DNA of 64,000 bases from contig QHSX01000044.1 in assembly GCA_003221695.1 (NCBI GenBank), positions 62,001 through 126,000 of the forward strand, given 5' to 3'. The position numbers and the translations under genes were made by a program. Shown piece after piece: positions 1 through 7,763 of the stretch. The notes under the pieces were generated by a model. That model made no database searches and was not told where the DNA came from. It saw only the letters and a list, made by a program, of their open reading frames with translations. Source of the DNA: Candidatus Rokuibacteriota bacterium. Lineage in GTDB: Bacteria > Methylomirabilota > Methylomirabilia > Rokubacteriales > CSP1-6. Every line of letters begins with the position of its first letter. The stretch's first letter is position 1.

Positions 1-1
1 C

Positions 2-712
2 AAGGAGGCTGCGACCGCTCTGATCGTCGCCGAGCTGGCCACCAGCGCACCCGCGGCGTTCGCCCAGGCCGCGGGGGGGAAGCTCAAGCCGTCGGCGACC
101 GACGTCCTCCTCGTCATCGACGTCCAGAACTGCTTCGTGCCCGGCGGGACACTGCCCGTCAAGGAAGGCGACGCGATCGTCCCGCTCATCAACCGGATCG
201 CGAGGGGCTTCGCGCACGTCGTCCTCACGCAGGACTGGCACACGCCCGGCCACGCCTCGTTCGCCTCGACCTACCCCGGCAAGAAGCCGTTCGAGACGAT
301 CAGCCTCGGGTACGGTACCCAGGTGCTCTGGCCGGACCACTGCATCCAGGGGACGGCCGATGCCGAGCTCGTCAAGGAGCTCAAGATCCCGCACGCCGAG
401 CTGATCATCCGCAAGGGCTACCGCAAACCCATCGACTCCTACTCCGCGTTCTACGAGGCGGACGGCAAGACGCCGACCGGCCTCGTGGGCTATCTGCGCG
501 AGCGCGGCCTCAAGCAGGTGTTCCTCGTCGGGCTCGCCACCGACTTCTGCGTCGCGTGGTCGGCGATGGACGCGCGGAAGGCGGGATTCGCCGCCTACGT
601 GGTCGAGGACGCCACGCGCGGGATCGACGCCGACGGGTCGCTCGCGAAGGCGTGGAAGGACATGCTCGGCGCGGGCGTCAGGCGCATCCAGTCCACCGAT
701 CTGGACGTCTGA
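2..712 (+). CDS. pncA: Nicotinamidase/pyrazinamidase, isochorismatase-fold, probably exported (5' partial)
   Basis: Hydrolyses nicotinamide to nicotinate and ammonia in NAD salvage. The reading frame is open from base 2, so the start lies outside the window. Signature parts are visible: the catalytic Asp in VIDVQNCF, the metal-binding group TQDWHTPGHASF, the family motif WPDHCIQGT, and the nucleophile Cys in ATDFCVAW. Upstream of the core, the residues ending in APAAFAQA look like the end of a signal peptide, which suggests a periplasmic enzyme; most PncA proteins are cytoplasmic. A GTG at 137 lies inside the catalytic core and cannot be the true start. The family call is secure; export is an inference from the truncated N terminus. 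Confidence 0.88.
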   Translation, partial: KEAATALIVAELATSAPAAFAQAAGGKLKPSATDVLLVIDVQNCFVPGGTLPVKEGDAIVPLINRIARGFAHVVLTQDWHTPGHASFASTYPGKKPFETISLGYGTQVLWPDHCIQGTADAELVKELKIPHAELIIRKGYRKPIDSYSAFYEADGKTPTGLVGYLRERGLKQVFLVGLATDFCVAWSAMDARKAGFAAYVVEDATRGIDADGSLAKAWKDMLGAGVRRIQSTDLDV

Positions 713-727
713 CGGGCGCGGCGCGTG

Positions 728-1237
728 TCAGAAGCGGCGACCTCCGACCCAGCGGGTCCGATACCACGACTCGTCGAGGCCCGAGACGATGACGCCGTGG
801 CCGCTCCGCCGGGCATGGATGAAGCGCCCGTCCCCGACGTAGATCCCGGCGTGATGAAGCCCATCGAAGAAGACGACGTCGCCCGGCTGGAGCCGCTCCC
901 GCGTGATCGGCGCGCCGTACCGGAACTGCTTCGCCGCGTTGTGGGGAAGCGCGACGCCCACGTGCGAGTAGACGTACAGCACGAAGCCGGAGCAGTCGAA
1001 GCCGTCCGGGCTCGAGCCGCCCCACGCGTACGGCGCGCCGAGATGCGCCCGCGCTATGGCGACGACTCGCCCGGAGCGCGACGCGGAGGACTCCGCCTCC
1101 GAGCGCTGGAGGGCCGGACGCCCGGCGGCCGGCTCGGTCACGTCGAATGTCGCCAACGGCTTCGAGCAGCCGAGCACCGCGAGCGACAGAGCGAGCCCCG
1201 TGCCGCGCCGGATCGCGCCGCGAACCATGTGCCTCAT
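728..1237 (-). CDS. NlpC/P60 family cell-wall hydrolase, lipoprotein
   Basis: A 169-residue predicted murein peptidase that would cleave peptide cross-links in peptidoglycan. A short N-terminal hydrophobic segment ends in LAVLGC, a lipobox, so it is probably anchored to a membrane. The catalytic core is in the usual order: Cys82 in GFDCSGF, His128/129 in HHAGIYVGDG, and His141. The domain fills nearly the whole mature protein and no SH3 or LysM targeting domain is present. It converges on the nicotinamidase gene with 15 bases between stops. Two close ATG codons (residues 1 and 4) could start it. Confidence 0.9.
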   Translation of the reverse strand: MRHMVRGAIRRGTGLALSLAVLGCSKPLATFDVTEPAAGRPALQRSEAESSASRSGRVVAIARAHLGAPYAWGGSSPDGFDCSGFVLYVYSHVGVALPHNAAKQFRYGAPITRERLQPGDVVFFDGLHHAGIYVGDGRFIHARRSGHGVIVSGLDESWYRTRWVGGRRF

Positions 1238-1428
1238 GGCGGCTCGATCGTGCAGCGCGCATGCCAGGGCCCCCTCGAGCGGAAAGGTCGACGGTCCGCG
1301 CCGTTACGACCCGCCGGGTGCCGGCACGACTCGGGCCAGTGTCAGAGCGTCGCTGGGAGCGGCCCTTCACGGCACAAGGCCGAGCCGCTCCGGTGCCCTC
1401 CAGGACACGTGGCGAAGGGCCGCCGCGG

Positions 1429-2577
1429 GTGCTGATCCGCGGCGGCACGGTGATCGATCCCGCCCAGGGGCTCCACGCCACGCGGGACGTTCGCATCGCG
1501 GACGGCCGTGTCGGCGCCCTCGGGGCGCGCCTCGGGCGGGCCCGCGGCGAGGAGGTCGTGGACGCGCGGGGCCTCCTCGTCACGCCGGGCCTCATCGATC
1601 TTCACGTCCACGTCTTCTTCGGCGCCTCCCACTACGGCATCGAGCCCGACCCCCACTGCCTCGCGACGGGGACGACGACGGTCGTGGACGCAGGCTCCGC
1701 CGGCGCCCTCACCTTTCCGGCGTTCCGCAAGTACGTGATCGAGGTCGCCGCGACGCGGATCCTGCCGTTCCTGAACATCGGCGCCACGGGGATGCTGAGC
1801 GCCGAGGTCGGCGAGCTCGAGGAGCTCCGGTTCATCGACCGGACGAAGGCGCTCCAGTCTATCGAAGCGAACCGCGGCCTGATCCGCGGCGTGAAGGTGA
1901 GGCTCTCGCGCCAGCAGGTGGGCCCGAACGCACGGGTCGCGCTCCTCACGGCGCGCGAGACGGCCGAGGCGGCGCGGCTGCCGTTGATGGTCCACGTGGG
2001 CGACACGCCGATCCCGCTCGACGACATCCTGATCGAGCTCCGCGCCGGCGACGTCCTCACGCACTGCTTCCACGGGCGTCCACAGGGCGTCCTCGACGAG
2101 CACGGCCGCGTGCGCGCCGAGGCGCGTCGCGCCGCCGACCGCGGTGTCACCTTCGACGTCGGCCACGGGGTCGGGAGCTTCAGCTTCGCCGTGGCGCGGG
2201 CCGCGCTCGCCCAGGACCTCAAGCCCACCACGATCTCGAGCGACCTGCACGTCTACAACATCCACGGACCGGTCTTCGACCTGGCCACGACCATGTCGAA
2301 GTTCCTCGCCCTCGGCCTCTCGCTCGACGAGGTCGTCCGCATGACCACCGAGGCTCCCGCGCGAGCGCTCGACGCCCTCGGCGAGCTCGGCACCCTCGCG
2401 CCAGGGGCCGCGGCCGACCTGACCCTGCTCAGGCTCGAAGAGGGCACGTACGAGTTCGTCGACACCCGCGGCGAGACCATGAAGGCCGCCGCTCGACTCG
2501 TCCCCGTGCGCGTCGTCCGGAATGGCGTCGCGCGGCCCGCCGGGCTCCAGCAGCCGCGGGTCCCGCCGACGGCTTGA
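1429..2577 (+). CDS. Amidohydrolase/deacetylase family metallohydrolase
   Basis: Metal-dependent amidohydrolase of the dihydroorotase/D-aminoacylase-like superfamily, about 382 residues. I chose the GTG at 1429: a GAAGGG ribosome site lies nine bases before it and the protein then begins with the typical LIRGGTVIDP strand. Metal ligands are recognisable: DLHVH, a probable carboxylated Lys in GVKVR, His in MVHVGD, His in LTHCFHG, and Asp in SSDLH. The frame runs open to 1147, but that extension is low-complexity and overlaps the region divergent to the NlpC gene. It lies 59 bases before a peptide-type ABC transporter operon, so its substrate may be an imported acylated amino acid or cyclic amide; this is inference. 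Confidence 0.85.
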   Translation: MLIRGGTVIDPAQGLHATRDVRIADGRVGALGARLGRARGEEVVDARGLLVTPGLIDLHVHVFFGASHYGIEPDPHCLATGTTTVVDAGSAGALTFPAFRKYVIEVAATRILPFLNIGATGMLSAEVGELEELRFIDRTKALQSIEANRGLIRGVKVRLSRQQVGPNARVALLTARETAEAARLPLMVHVGDTPIPLDDILIELRAGDVLTHCFHGRPQGVLDEHGRVRAEARRAADRGVTFDVGHGVGSFSFAVARAALAQDLKPTTISSDLHVYNIHGPVFDLATTMSKFLALGLSLDEVVRMTTEAPARALDALGELGTLAPGAAADLTLLRLEEGTYEFVDTRGETMKAAARLVPVRVVRNGVARPAGLQQPRVPPTA

Positions 2578-2636
2578 CAACGGGACGGTCTCGACCGAGA
2601 TTCTGCTGGCACACTACCCCTTCGCGGAGGTGAGGC

Positions 2637-4199
2637 ATGAGCCCGGGACGCTTCCGGCGCAGCTCCGTCGCGTTCGTCGCGCTCCTCGCGTTCGTGAGCA
2701 GCGCCGCTCTCGCCCAGACGCCCAGGCGCGGGGGGGTCCTCCGCGTCGGCAACCTGGGCGAGCCGCCCGCGCTCGACGCGCACTGGACGACGGCCAGCAT
2801 CACCGAGACGCTGACCAACCACCTCTACGAGGGTCTCTACAGCCTCGACGCGTCGAACCGGCCGATCCCGATGCTGGCCGAGAGCCACACCGTGAGCCGG
2901 GACGGCCTCACCTACACCTTCAAGCTCCGGCAGTCCGTGAAGTTCCACAACGGCAAGGAGATGACCTCCGAGGATGTCGTCGCGTCGCTCGCGCGCTGGT
3001 CCAAGCAGTCCATCTACGGCAAGGCCCTCTTCGCCCAGGTCGCCGACTGGCGCGCGGTCGACCGATACGCCGTCGAGATGAGGCTCAAGGAGAAGTCGGC
3101 GATCGTCCTGATCTCGCTCGCGGTGCCGAACAACTTCGGCGCGATCTACCCGAAGGAGATCGCCGAGAAGTTCCCGCCGGAGGTGAAGGTCACGGAGTAC
3201 GTCGGGACCGGCCCGTTCAAGCTCGCCGAGTGGAAGCCCGACCAGTACATCCGCATGGTCCGCTTCGACGAGTACAAATCCCGCGCCGAGAAGCCCAACG
3301 GCTACGGCGGCGGCAAGACCGCGTGGGTCGACGAGATCCGCTGGATCCCGGTGCCCGAGGTGGCGACGCGCGTCGCCCAGGTGGAGACGGGCGAGCTCGA
3401 GTTCGCCGACGACCTCAACCTGGACGCCTATGACCGCCTGCAGACGAACCCGAACGTCCGCACGATCGTCTCGAAGCCCTACTACTGGCTCGTCGCGGTC
3501 TTCAACAAGAAGGACGGCCTCATGACGAACGCGAAGCTCCGCCAGGCGTGGCAGGCCGCGATCGACATCGAGCCGATCATGAAGAACGTGGCGGGCGGCC
3601 GCGCCGAGTTCTACCGGATGGACTCGAGCCTCGCCCCCGTCGAGATCGCCGCCTGGCACACGAAGCTCGCGGGGCTCCCGTGGAACGAGCACAACCGGGA
3701 CAAGGCCAGGCGGCTCCTCAAGGAGGCCGGCTATCGGGGCGAGCCGATCCGTTTCATGACGACGCAGGAGTACAAGTGGATGTACGACTTCGCGCTGCTG
3801 ACGAAGCAGCAGCTCGAGGACGTCGGCTTCACCATCGACCTCCAGGTCGTGGACTGGGCGACGCTGGTCAAGCGGCGGAACAACCCGAAGGAGTACGACG
3901 TCTTCACCACCGGCATGGGCGCCTTCTACGATCCGACCCATCACATCTACCTGACGGCGAGCTGGCCGGGCTGGACCACCGACGAGGATATTCTGAGGTT
4001 GCAGGCCGAGCTCGCGCGCGAGACCGATCCGAGGAAGCGCATGGCGCTGTGGGAGGCGCAGACGCGGCAGTTCTACGAGAAGGTGCCGGTGATCCGCTAC
4101 GGCGACCTGTTCGGGCTCCGCGCGATGCGGACGGTGGTCAAGGGGTTCAACGAGCGGACCGAGCGCATCCGGTTCTACAACGTGTGGCTCGACAAGTGA
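2637..4199 (+). CDS. ABC transporter substrate-binding protein, family 5 (oligopeptide/nickel type)
   Basis: A 520-residue periplasmic binding protein of the DppA/OppA family. The N-terminal signal peptide ends at AALAQ. Family hallmarks are YTFKLRQSVKFHNGKEMTSEDV and GTGPFKLAEWKPDQYI (quoted in part). A ribosome site GGAGGTGAGG precedes the ATG at 2637. The two following genes encode its permeases, and the first starts one base after this stop. No ATP-binding subunits follow, so the transporter must borrow ATPases encoded elsewhere. The ligand cannot be read from the sequence; oligopeptides, opines or amides are possible. Confidence 0.93.
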   Translation: MSPGRFRRSSVAFVALLAFVSSAALAQTPRRGGVLRVGNLGEPPALDAHWTTASITETLTNHLYEGLYSLDASNRPIPMLAESHTVSRDGLTYTFKLRQSVKFHNGKEMTSEDVVASLARWSKQSIYGKALFAQVADWRAVDRYAVEMRLKEKSAIVLISLAVPNNFGAIYPKEIAEKFPPEVKVTEYVGTGPFKLAEWKPDQYIRMVRFDEYKSRAEKPNGYGGGKTAWVDEIRWIPVPEVATRVAQVETGELEFADDLNLDAYDRLQTNPNVRTIVSKPYYWLVAVFNKKDGLMTNAKLRQAWQAAIDIEPIMKNVAGGRAEFYRMDSSLAPVEIAAWHTKLAGLPWNEHNRDKARRLLKEAGYRGEPIRFMTTQEYKWMYDFALLTKQQLEDVGFTIDLQVVDWATLVKRRNNPKEYDVFTTGMGAFYDPTHHIYLTASWPGWTTDEDILRLQAELARETDPRKRMALWEAQTRQFYEKVPVIRYGDLFGLRAMRTVVKGFNERTERIRFYNVWLDK

Positions 4200-4200
4200 G

Positions 4201-5145
4201 GTGACGGCCTACCTCGTCCGGCGGATCGCGGCACTCGTCCCCGTCCTCGTGGTGGTCGTCACCGTCGCCTTCCTCCTCATCCACCTGATCCCCGGCGATC
4301 CGGTGAGCGTCATGCTGGGGCCCGACGCGACGCCGGCCCAGATCCACGCGGCCCGCCAGGCGCTCGGGCTCGACCGACCTCTCTGGGAGCAGCTCCTCAA
4401 GTTCTACACGCGGATCCTCCGCGGCGACCTGGGGCAGTCCTACTTCCTCGACCGCCCGGTCACGCAGGCCCTCCTGGAGCGCGCCGAGCCGACGCTGGTC
4501 CTGACGTTCTCGGCGCTGCTCGTCGCGGTCGTGATCGGCGTGCCCTCCGGCATCGTCGCCGCGGCCCAGCCCGGCTCGCTCTGGGACCGGGCGCTCATGC
4601 TCGCCGCGCTCCTGGGAGTCTGCGTTCCCGGCTTCTGGCTCTCCCTCAACTTCATCTATCTCTTCGCCGTGCGGCTCGGCTGGCTTCCCGCGGCGGGATA
4701 CGCCTCGATCCTCGTGGACCCGCTCGCCGCGCTCCGTTACATGGTGCTCCCCGCCGTCTCGCTCGGGTTCAGCCAGTCGGCGCTGATCGCGCGCATCAGC
4801 CGCTCGTGCATGCTCGAGGTGCTCGCGCAGGACTATATCCGCACGGCGCGCGCCAAGGGGCTCTCGCCCGCGGCGGTCACGTGGATGCACGCCTTCCGCA
4901 ACGCCCTCGTCCCCGTCGTGACCGTGATCGGCATCACGATGGCGATCCTGATCGGCGGGGCGGTGGTGACCGAGATCGTCTTCAACATCCCGGGGCTCGG
5001 GCGCCTCATCATCTCCGCCGTGCTCCGCCGCGACTATCCCGTCGTCCAGGGCGTGATCCTCGTGACGGCGACGGCCTACGTGCTGATCAACCTGGTCGTG
5101 GACATGCTCTACGTCCTCATCGACCCACGGATCGGGTATGAGTGA
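4201..5145 (+). CDS. ABC transporter permease, DppB/OppB type
   Basis: A 314-residue inner-membrane permease with GTG start. It has the standard six-helix layout: an N-terminal helix (about residues 8-28), a periplasmic loop with RQALGLDRPLWEQ, then the binding-protein-dependent transport domain. The EAA coupling motif reads DYIRTARAKGLSPAAVTW, a canonical DppB sequence. It begins one base after the binding-protein stop and overlaps the next permease by eight bases, so the three genes form a translationally coupled operon. Confidence 0.94.
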   Translation: MTAYLVRRIAALVPVLVVVVTVAFLLIHLIPGDPVSVMLGPDATPAQIHAARQALGLDRPLWEQLLKFYTRILRGDLGQSYFLDRPVTQALLERAEPTLVLTFSALLVAVVIGVPSGIVAAAQPGSLWDRALMLAALLGVCVPGFWLSLNFIYLFAVRLGWLPAAGYASILVDPLAALRYMVLPAVSLGFSQSALIARISRSCMLEVLAQDYIRTARAKGLSPAAVTWMHAFRNALVPVVTVIGITMAILIGGAVVTEIVFNIPGLGRLIISAVLRRDYPVVQGVILVTATAYVLINLVVDMLYVLIDPRIGYE

Positions 5146-5986
5146 GGCGGCGGCTCGTGCGAGGTGGCTCCGGCGTCTGCGCCGGAACCGGAACGTCGTC
5201 ACCGGCGCGCTGATCGTGGTCCTCGTCGCGCTGGCCGCGCTCTTCGCCGAGGCGATCTCGACCCACGACCCGCGACGCCTCAACCCGGCGAACCGCCTCC
5301 GACCGCCGACCTTGGAGCACTACCTCGGCACCGACGAGTTCGGGCGCGACGTGTGGAGCCTCGTCGTCCACGGGAGTCAGGTCTCGCTGCTCGTGGGCGC
5401 GACCACGATGGTCCTCACCTCGCTCGGCGGGATCGCCATTGGCCTCTGCGCCGGCTACTCCCGGCGGCTCGACCTCCCCCTGATGCGCGTCATGGACGGC
5501 CTCATGGCCTTTCCCGCGATCCTCCTGGCGATCGCGCTCATGGCGGCGCGGGGCCCCGGCGTCGGTAACGTGATCTTCGCGCTGTCGGTCGTCTACACCC
5601 CGCGGACCGCCATGCTCATCCGGTCCACCGTGCTCGGCATCCGCGAGCTCGACTACGTCCTGGCGGCGCGGGCGCTCGGCCGGCGCGATCTCGCGATCGC
5701 CCTCCGCCACATCCTGCCGAACTGCGTCGGGCCGTTGCTCGTACAGGGGAGCTTCATCTTCGCTTACGCGATCCTCGCCGAGGCGATCCTGGGCTTCCTG
5801 GGCGTCGGGGTGCCGCCCTACGTTCCGTCGTGGGGCAACGTGATCGCGAGCGGCAAGAACGTGATCCGCGAGGCGTTCTGGGTGAGCCTCTTCCCGGGCC
5901 TCGCCCTCACGCTCTCGGGCCTCGGGCTGAACCTCCTGGGTGACGGGCTCCGCGACACGCTCGATCCCCGCCTGCGCGTCCCGTAA
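5138..5986 (+). CDS. ABC transporter permease, DppC/OppC type
   Basis: The second permease subunit, 282 residues. The N terminus carries a basic stretch and one membrane helix. The DppC signature HYLGTDEFGRDVWS follows, and the coupling loop reads DYVLAARALGRRDLAI. It overlaps the DppB-like gene by eight bases. It ends with the typical DGLRDTLDPRLR tail, so it is full length. No dppD/dppF ATPase genes follow; the next gene is an unrelated marR operon with its own promoter. Confidence 0.94.
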   Translation: MSEAAARARWLRRLRRNRNVVTGALIVVLVALAALFAEAISTHDPRRLNPANRLRPPTLEHYLGTDEFGRDVWSLVVHGSQVSLLVGATTMVLTSLGGIAIGLCAGYSRRLDLPLMRVMDGLMAFPAILLAIALMAARGPGVGNVIFALSVVYTPRTAMLIRSTVLGIRELDYVLAARALGRRDLAIALRHILPNCVGPLLVQGSFIFAYAILAEAILGFLGVGVPPYVPSWGNVIASGKNVIREAFWVSLFPGLALTLSGLGLNLLGDGLRDTLDPRLRVP

Positions 5987-6002
5987 CCGGAAAATATGTT
6001 TA

Positions 6003-6046
6003 TTGACTTAACTATTTATCTCGTCGATGATTCGGGGACCAGGAGG
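6003..6046 (+). promoter_or_regulatory. Probable promoter and ribosome site of the marR-RND operon
   Basis: The A+T-rich stretch 5991-6032 stands out in a G+C-rich window. A -35 TTGACT at 6003-6008 is followed after 17 bases by GATGAT (6026-6031), four of six matching a -10. A strong AGGAGG sits at 6041-6046, five bases before the ATG. The half-symmetric TTGACTTAA overlapping the -35 could be the MarR operator, allowing autorepression; that is inference. Confidence 0.5.
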
Positions 6047-6051
6047 CGGGA

Positions 6052-6555
6052 ATGGTGACACGGACGCGAGGCTCGGAGCGCGCGACGGCTGAGGCCGAGC
6101 GGGTGCTCGACCTCCTGAACTCCCTCGGCAGCACGACGTTTCGCCAACTCTTGTGGCAGCGGGCGTCGGAGCTCGACCTCACCTACGCCCAGTCGCAGGT
6201 CCTCTTCTACGTCGCGGAGCACCCCGGCGCGCACATGGGCGACGTCGCCAAGGCGTTCGGCGTGACGCTCCCGGCGGTCACACACATCGTCGACCGGCTC
6301 GAGCAGAAGGCGTTCCTCGTCCGGGGAGACCACCCGGCGGACCGGCGGATCTACGTGCTCGACCTGACGCGGGCGGGCAAGACGCTCGTCGAGGAGCTTC
6401 AGGCGATGCGGCTGCGCGGCATGGAGGGCGTTCTCGCTCGGATGTCGGTCCACGACCGGCGGCGCGTCGTCGCCGGTCTGGAAGCCCTCGTCGACGCGGC
6501 GTCGAGCGAGTCCGACGGGACCGCGAAGCCGGCCCGCAGCCGGAGGGCCAAGTGA
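6052..6555 (+). CDS. MarR family transcriptional regulator
   Basis: A 167-residue winged-helix regulator. The recognition region reads MGDVAKAFGVTLPAVTHIVDRLEQKAFLVR, followed by the wing DHPADRRIYVLDLT (both standard MarR features; quoted in part). It is preceded by an A+T-rich promoter and AGGAGG. The adaptor gene of an RND efflux pump starts inside its stop codon, so it most likely represses its own operon and releases it when a toxic ligand binds. The ligand is unknown. Confidence 0.93.
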   Translation: MVTRTRGSERATAEAERVLDLLNSLGSTTFRQLLWQRASELDLTYAQSQVLFYVAEHPGAHMGDVAKAFGVTLPAVTHIVDRLEQKAFLVRGDHPADRRIYVLDLTRAGKTLVEELQAMRLRGMEGVLARMSVHDRRRVVAGLEALVDAASSESDGTAKPARSRRAK

Positions 6556-7763
6556 CGACCGACCGCGTCCTCTCCGCCGCCTCCGCGAGGGCCCTCGCCG
6601 CCGTGCTCCTCCTCAGCGGATGCTCGGACAGCGCCGCCGGAAAGCCCGCCCGCAACGCCGCACCGCCGGCCGTGCCCGTGACCGCCGCCGACGCGGTGGA
6701 GAAGACCGTGCCCATCCAGCTCACCGCCGTCGGCAACGCGATGGCGTACACGACCGTCGGCATCAAATCACAGATCAACGGGCAGATCGTCCAGGTGCAC
6801 TTCAAGGAAGGCCAGGACGTTCGCAAGAACGACCTCCTCTTCACCATCGACCCGCGCCCGTTCGAGGCCGCGCTCCGCCAGGCGGAGGCGGCGCTGCGTC
6901 AGCGCCAGGCCGAGGTTCAGCAGGCGATCGCGAACGTCGAGCGCGACACGGCCCAGCTCACGAACGCGCGGGTCCAAGAGCGGCGCTACCGTGATCTGGT
7001 CGACAAGGAGCTCGTCGCGCGTGAGCAGTACGATCAGCTCCAGACGAACCTGGCGGCGATGGAGGCGACGGTCCAGGCCGACCGCGCGGCGGTCGAGAAC
7101 GCGAAGGCCTCGGAGCGAGCGGCGCAGGCGAACCTGGACAACGCCAGGCTCCTGCTCGGGTACACGGAGATCCGCGTGCCGATCGACGGGCGCACCGGGA
7201 ATCTCCTGGTCCAGAACGGAAACGTCATCAAGGCCAACGACGACAGCCCGCTCGTCGTGATCAACCAGGTCCACCCGATCTACGTCTCGTTCTCGGTCCC
7301 CGAGCAGCACCTGGCCGACATCAAGACGTACCGCGCCCGGGGGTTGCTCCGGGTGGAGGCGCGGCTGCCGCGCCAGCTCGAGACGATCGCGACCGGCGAC
7401 CTCACGTTCGTGAACAACGCGGTGGACCAGACCACGGGCACGATCCAGCTCAAGGCGACGTTCCCGAACACCGACAACGCGCTCTGGCCCGGCCAGTTCC
7501 TCGACGTGGTGCTGACGCTCACGAGCCGCACGGCGATCGTCGTGCCGTCCCAGGCGATCCAGCCCGGCCAGCAGGGCCCCTTCGTCTTCGTCGTGAAGCC
7601 CGACGCGACCGTGGAATCGCGTCTGGTCGCCCCTGGCACGCGCCTGGGCGCCGAGACGATCATCGAGCAGGGGCTGCGGCCGGGCGAGCGCGTCGTCACC
7701 GACGGCCAGATCCGGCTGGTGCCCGGCGCGAAGGTCGAGGTCAGGCCGACCAAGGCCTCATGA
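6552..7763 (+). CDS. RND efflux periplasmic adaptor (membrane-fusion protein), MdtA/AcrA type, lipoprotein
   Basis: The adaptor links the inner-membrane pump to an outer-membrane channel. I start it at the GTG 6552, which overlaps the marR stop (GTGA); this gives a signal sequence ending in the lipobox LLSGC and about 403 residues. The frame is open further upstream to 6153, but that part is the shadow of marR. Visible order: lipoyl half (SQINGQIVQVHFKEGQDVRKND), an alpha-helical hairpin rich in Gln and Ala, the second lipoyl half, beta-barrel (LDVVLTLTSRTAIVVPSQAI), and a C-terminal membrane-proximal domain. It overlaps the pump gene by four bases. Confidence 0.93.
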   Translation: MTTDRVLSAASARALAAVLLLSGCSDSAAGKPARNAAPPAVPVTAADAVEKTVPIQLTAVGNAMAYTTVGIKSQINGQIVQVHFKEGQDVRKNDLLFTIDPRPFEAALRQAEAALRQRQAEVQQAIANVERDTAQLTNARVQERRYRDLVDKELVAREQYDQLQTNLAAMEATVQADRAAVENAKASERAAQANLDNARLLLGYTEIRVPIDGRTGNLLVQNGNVIKANDDSPLVVINQVHPIYVSFSVPEQHLADIKTYRARGLLRVEARLPRQLETIATGDLTFVNNAVDQTTGTIQLKATFPNTDNALWPGQFLDVVLTLTSRTAIVVPSQAIQPGQQGPFVFVVKPDATVESRLVAPGTRLGAETIIEQGLRPGERVVTDGQIRLVPGAKVEVRPTKAS

